35,730 bases of DNA from Nitratifractor sp. GTDB lineage: Bacteria > Campylobacterota > Campylobacteria > Campylobacterales > Sulfurovaceae. Positions within the stretch are counted from its first letter, which is position 1. Each line of letters starts with the position of its first letter. Shown here in pieces: positions 32,866-35,730 of this stretch. The position numbers and the translations under genes were made by a program. The notes under the pieces are model-generated. The model was not told where the DNA came from. It did no database searches and worked only from the letters and a program-made list of their open reading frames with translations. Location: assembly GCA_015488535.1 (NCBI GenBank), contig WFNP01000060.1, positions 1 through 35,730 of the forward strand, in the 5' to 3' direction.

Positions 32866-32918
32866 CCGCCCTAATTTCTCCAAATAGAGATTTCAAAATA
32901 ATATAAAAGGATAATGCA

Positions 32919-33053
32919 ATGAAAAGAACATATCAACCGCACAACACACCAAGAAAAAGAACACACGGATTCAGAGCCAGAATGAAAACTAAAAACGGTA
33001 GAAAAATCATCAATGCCAGAAGAGCAAAAGGTAGAAAAAGATTAGCCGCATAA
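32919..33053 (+). CDS. rpmH: 50S ribosomal protein L34
   Basis: A 44-residue, strongly basic protein. It opens [18 protein letters not shown] and continues with [20 protein letters not shown] and RKRLAA, the standard L34 sequence. ATG 32919 has AAAGGA (32906-32911) at 7 nt. Its 3' end overlaps the reading frame of rnpA by up to 13 bases, depending on which rnpA start is used. Confidence 0.98.
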   Translation: MKRTYQPHNTPRKRTHGFRARMKTKNGRKIINARRAKGRKRLAA

Positions 33054-33385
33054 AAGGCTTTGAGAGCCTAAAAAGCAAAAAAGAGTTCGACAATATATAT
33101 CGTCGGGCTGACAGAGTATGGCACAGTGCCGGTTTTGTAATCTTTTACAAAAAAAGCGACTCACCCAAAGTCGCCTTTGTAGCCGGTAAAAAAGTAGGCA
33201 ATGCTGTCAAACGAAACAGAGCAAAAAGAGTCATGAGAGCTCATTTTACACTACACAGTGATCAGATTCAAAAACATCTATTTATCATAGTAGCAAAACC
33301 TCAAATCTTAAATCAATCATTCAAAGAGAGAGAAAAACAGTTTTTAAATGCACTAAAGCGTATCAAAGTTTTAAAAAACAGTTAA
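33041..33385 (+). CDS. rnpA: Ribonuclease P protein component, non-canonical start
   Basis: RnpA is the protein subunit of RNase P, which trims the 5' leader of tRNAs. The frame encodes [19 protein letters not shown] near the N-terminus. The RNA-binding signature [19 protein letters not shown] follows, then a C-terminal helix ending LKNS. The first in-frame ATG lies inside that signature and cannot be the start. The frame opens after TAG at 33032 and offers only ATT 33041 (114 aa, AAAAGG 9 nt upstream) or ATA 33050 (111 aa, overlapping the rpmH stop as ATAA). No ATG, GTG, TTG or CTG is available. I use ATT 33041 because of the ribosome-binding site. Confidence 0.9.
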   Translation: MSRIKGFESLKSKKEFDNIYRRADRVWHSAGFVIFYKKSDSPKVAFVAGKKVGNAVKRNRAKRVMRAHFTLHSDQIQKHLFIIVAKPQILNQSFKEREKQFLNALKRIKVLKNS

Positions 33386-33393
33386 TATTTATC

Positions 33394-33738
33394 TCAACAA
33401 TCCATCTCCAAACTCATCAGATACATATCTTCCCCATCTATCACTTCGGTATTTAGGCTACCGCACTTATTACATACCATTGTCAGTTCACTCTTTTGCC
33501 CCTCATATCCGCACTCTTTGCATTTAATTACCAAAGGTTGAATATTCATAATAAATTCAGCATCTTTACAAATAGTGCCGTCTTTAAATGTATCAAAGGC
33601 TATCTGTAATAAATCTGGCTCTACTCCACTAAGCACTCCGATTTTAGTAATTACTTTGCTTATCTTTTTGGCTCCATTTTGCATAGCATAATCTTCACAC
33701 TGATTTAGCAAAGCTTGAACAATCGAATACTCATGCAT
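33394..33738 (-). CDS. hypA: Hydrogenase nickel-insertion protein HypA
   Basis: HypA delivers nickel to [NiFe]-hydrogenase together with HypB. The 114-aa protein begins MHEYSIVQALL, with H2 and E3 in the nickel site, and has a structural zinc site of two pairs: C73-x-x-C76 and C89-x-x-C92. It overlaps the 3' end of hypX by 8 bases. It converges on rnpA with only 8 bases between the two stop codons and no clear terminator. Other hyp genes are not in this window. Confidence 0.95.
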   Translation of the reverse strand: MHEYSIVQALLNQCEDYAMQNGAKKISKVITKIGVLSGVEPDLLQIAFDTFKDGTICKDAEFIMNIQPLVIKCKECGYEGQKSELTMVCNKCGSLNTEVIDGEDMYLMSLEMDC

Positions 33739-35383
33739 CTTTTTTTGCCTTTAGTCTCTTTGGCGTAGCAAGAGGACAAATTTTATATACAAAATCATAT
33801 CTTAATTTATGAAATTTACTATCTTTATCCCAAAATTCAGGATACATTACTTTAAGCTCTTTTTCTTTGTAACTATTTATCATCTCTTCATTTTCAATCA
33901 AATAATCCTCCTTATCCCATAAAAAATCATCATATCTATCTTCATCTTCTATCAAAAAGTTACAAAACTTGCTCAACTTTTCAAAATATCCGTCACTATA
34001 TACCTCATCTACCAATCCAATCTCTTTGGCATAACTACTGCTAATAGGCAAACACTCATTTAGTAACTTTTTAGCCATCTCCTGCCCAACTCTTTTTGGC
34101 AATGTATAGCTGTGATATTCACTCCCGCTAAGCCCCAATGTTTTGTAGTGAGGATTTAATACACTATCTTTGTGAGCTACTACATAATCACAAGCAGTTG
34201 CCAAAAACACCCCTCCGGCACCTGCATTTTTATATAGACTTGCTACTGTAATCACATCACTAGCAAATAGCACAGAGCCTACCAAATCATTGATAGCGTT
34301 TATATTGCTCCAACCATCCTCTCCGCTTTTGGCACTATCTTCTAAAATATTTAGATTTATACCGTTGCTGAAAAAATCCAGTCCTCCCATCAAAACGACT
34401 ACTTTTACCTGCTCTTTGATATACTCAAATGCATACTTTAGTCTCATACACTGCTCAGCTCTAAATGCTCCATTGTGAAAATTAAAATGCAAATAGGCAA
34501 TATCACCCTCAATATCGCAACTTATCTCATAAAATGTCTGATAACTCTTATCAAAAATTAGAGGTAACCTATGCTCTTTTATTCCTTTTAATCTCTTTTT
34601 TAGCACATAAGTAGCCGGCAACTTAAAGCCGTCAATTTTCATAAGATGAGTTATCCATACAGCCCCGTCAATTGTCCCGATACAAATTGCACCATCTCTT
34701 TTTGCCAATATCTCTTTGGGATTGCCTTTGAGTTTATCTTCTTTGTGTCCGCCAAACAGATAGCACTCTACTCCCAATATCTCATCAAGCACTCCGGGAT
34801 GGCTGTCACTAAAATATATCTTTTTGAGTATCTCATCGGTTGAATCTTTTTGCCAATTTATAGCTCTATCTTGTTGGGTGATATATTTATGCATTGGAGT
34901 ATTTGGCTGAGGAGTTGGTATAAAGTTTGGGTTATTATATCTCTCAAGTAGTAAATCAAGAGCTTTTGAAGCAGCATTAAATACCTCATTGCGGTATATA
35001 CTTGCTTTGTAGCTATTTCTCATCTCAAAGCACACCTCTACAAATACATCTCCGCCGTCAAACTCTTCATTGGCTCTAATTACCGTTACGCCCCACTTAT
35101 CTCTATCTTCTTTGATGGCATTATCAAGAGCATAAGCCCCCTTGTCGCCTATGATACCCGGATGCACAATAAAAGTGGGATATTTGTCAAATATAGATTT
35201 TGGCACAAACTTTTTCAAATAAGGAGATACGATAATATCAGGCTCAAACTCATCTACCTCTTTAATCATCTGCTCATTATTTATAGCATACACCACATCC
35301 ACAATATGCCCCAAATCCTTAAATTTGGTATATGCCATTTGAGAGAGTGAATTAAAGGTGCTTACAAGCAGAGTAATTTTCAA
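33731..35383 (-). CDS. hypX: HypX (HoxX): CO-ligand synthesis for [NiFe]-hydrogenase
   Basis: HypX makes carbon monoxide for the hydrogenase active site from formyl-tetrahydrofolate, a route linked to hydrogenase maturation under oxygen. The N-terminal half is a formyltransferase-like domain (VHPGIIGDKGAYALDNAI, about 70-87, then GGDVFVEV). A linker follows, and the C-terminal half is an enoyl-CoA-hydratase-fold domain (GGLDFFSNGINLNIL, NAGAGGVFLATACDYVVA, and the TLGLSGSEYHSYTLPKR loop). It is 550 aa from TTG 35383. That TTG overlaps the stop of the upstream gene (TTGA) and has a purine-rich GGAG...GGA tract before it; GTG 35398 is less likely. The sequence start LKITLLVSTFNSLSQ fits the family. 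Confidence 0.93.
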   Translation of the reverse strand: MKITLLVSTFNSLSQMAYTKFKDLGHIVDVVYAINNEQMIKEVDEFEPDIIVSPYLKKFVPKSIFDKYPTFIVHPGIIGDKGAYALDNAIKEDRDKWGVTVIRANEEFDGGDVFVEVCFEMRNSYKASIYRNEVFNAASKALDLLLERYNNPNFIPTPQPNTPMHKYITQQDRAINWQKDSTDEILKKIYFSDSHPGVLDEILGVECYLFGGHKEDKLKGNPKEILAKRDGAICIGTIDGAVWITHLMKIDGFKLPATYVLKKRLKGIKEHRLPLIFDKSYQTFYEISCDIEGDIAYLHFNFHNGAFRAEQCMRLKYAFEYIKEQVKVVVLMGGLDFFSNGINLNILEDSAKSGEDGWSNINAINDLVGSVLFASDVITVASLYKNAGAGGVFLATACDYVVAHKDSVLNPHYKTLGLSGSEYHSYTLPKRVGQEMAKKLLNECLPISSSYAKEIGLVDEVYSDGYFEKLSKFCNFLIEDEDRYDDFLWDKEDYLIENEEMINSYKEKELKVMYPEFWDKDSKFHKLRYDFVYKICPLATPKRLKAKKDA

Positions 35384-35730
35384 TCCACCCTCTCCCACTC
35401 AAAAGAGCTTATATTTTTAGCTTCCCTATCAAATTCAATACCAACTAAATATATCTCTTTGTTTTCATTTAGATACTTTTGATGATAGTTTTTGGCTTTA
35501 ATCTGAGTTAGAGCCCCACCACTTCCAACTTTAAACTCAATGATATAAATCTTGTCAAATATAACCAAAGTCATATCTACTCTACCTCTGTTTGTAACAT
35601 CTTCTGCTATTATTCTAATTCCCAAAGATGCTAAATAGGCATAAATTACACTGGCATAATACCCTTCAAATTCACCTATTTCATTTTTGACATAGTTGTT
35701 ATATGGAATTGAGGCAAAGAGTGAAGAAAG
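35380..35730 (-). CDS. 3' end of a DUF1703/AAA-ATPase-like PD-(D/E)XK protein (partial)
   Basis: The frame is open to the window edge, so this is the C-terminal 116 residues of a longer protein. It reads LFASIPYNNYVKNEIGEF and YYASVIYAYLASLGIRIIA. The nuclease-like core follows, GRVDMTLVIFDKIYIIEFKV (D...ExK), then ALTQIKAKNYHQKYL. This layout is the C-terminal domain of DUF1703 proteins, which normally carry an AAA-ATPase-like N-terminus; that part is off-window. An internal ATG at 35625 is not a start. Its stop overlaps the hypX start, an unusual neighbour for a hydrogenase gene. Confidence 0.85.
   Translation of the reverse strand, partial: LSSLFASIPYNNYVKNEIGEFEGYYASVIYAYLASLGIRIIAEDVTNRGRVDMTLVIFDKIYIIEFKVGSGGALTQIKAKNYHQKYLNENKEIYLVGIEFDREAKNISSFEWERVD

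Noticed and set aside
32780-32918. Cobalamin or SAM riboswitch between metH and rpmH
   Set aside because: The gap is 139 bases and must hold two promoters; no B12-box or S-box pattern is seen and the predicted metH leader is about 24 nt.
35380-35625. Complete 81-aa gene starting at ATG 35625
   Set aside because: The frame continues open to the window edge with sequence typical of DUF1703 proteins, so the ATG is internal and the gene is partial.

Overview
The window looks like a piece of a chromosome from a Campylobacterota (epsilonproteobacterial) organism, most likely a free-living Sulfurovum/Sulfurimonas-type chemolithotroph. This is inferred from the AT-rich sequence, heavy AGA/ATA codon use, -10 boxes without obvious -35 boxes, a short-form HisG, a short (206 aa) type III pantothenate kinase, and hydrogenase maturation genes. 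Genes are packed tightly. Many pairs overlap by 4 bases (ATGA or TTGA), and TTG/GTG starts are common. I see no rRNA, tRNA, CRISPR array, insertion sequence or prophage.

Layout, left to right. (1) 1-3752, minus strand: a probable four-gene operon of a periplasmic/secreted protein, an outer-membrane barrel with a thrombospondin type-3 segment, an OmpR-type response regulator and a HAMP-less sensor kinase. A plus-strand terminator from an off-window gene sits at the left edge. (2) 3793-7200, minus: htpX, dedA, coaX, hisG and a SAM methyltransferase. (3) 7293-8460: a DUF503 protein, a 300-base spacer with a long imperfect hairpin, and a small VapC-type toxin-antitoxin pair with a palindrome over its -10 box. 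(4) 8599-12644, minus: a SWIM-SNF2 helicase, then uppP. (5) 12724-16249, plus: a YqaA-like membrane protein, a dolichyl-phosphate-mannose-synthase-like GT2, a tandem LAB_N protein and an ArnT/PMT-type GT39. Two heptanucleotide repeat tracts separate the last two. This set fits lipid-linked sugar synthesis and transfer at the inner membrane. (6) 16323-19754: recN (plus) converging with and overlapping dtd at the end of a minus operon of DUF2400, a Cys/His small protein, a small coiled-coil protein and dtd. (7) 19872-22043, plus: a DUF234/PD-(D/E)XK protein and a coiled-coil/EI24 membrane gene pair. (8) 22112-28687, minus: a five-gene run of beta-CASP metallo-hydrolase, P-type H+-ATPase, MgtC/DUF4010 membrane protein, LOG-family protein and a small membrane protein. 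(9) 28820-33385: a DUF2141 exported protein, cobalamin-dependent metH, and rpmH-rnpA. rnpA has no canonical start codon and is not followed by yidC. (10) 33394-35730, minus: hypA, hypX and the 3' end of a PD-(D/E)XK-type gene that runs off the window.

The most useful points for a second look are the possible ATT or ATA start of rnpA, the H+-ATPase operon, the two-component/envelope operon, the heptamer tracts and the structured spacer in front of the toxin-antitoxin pair. No single locus can be proven to be a new system from sequence alone.
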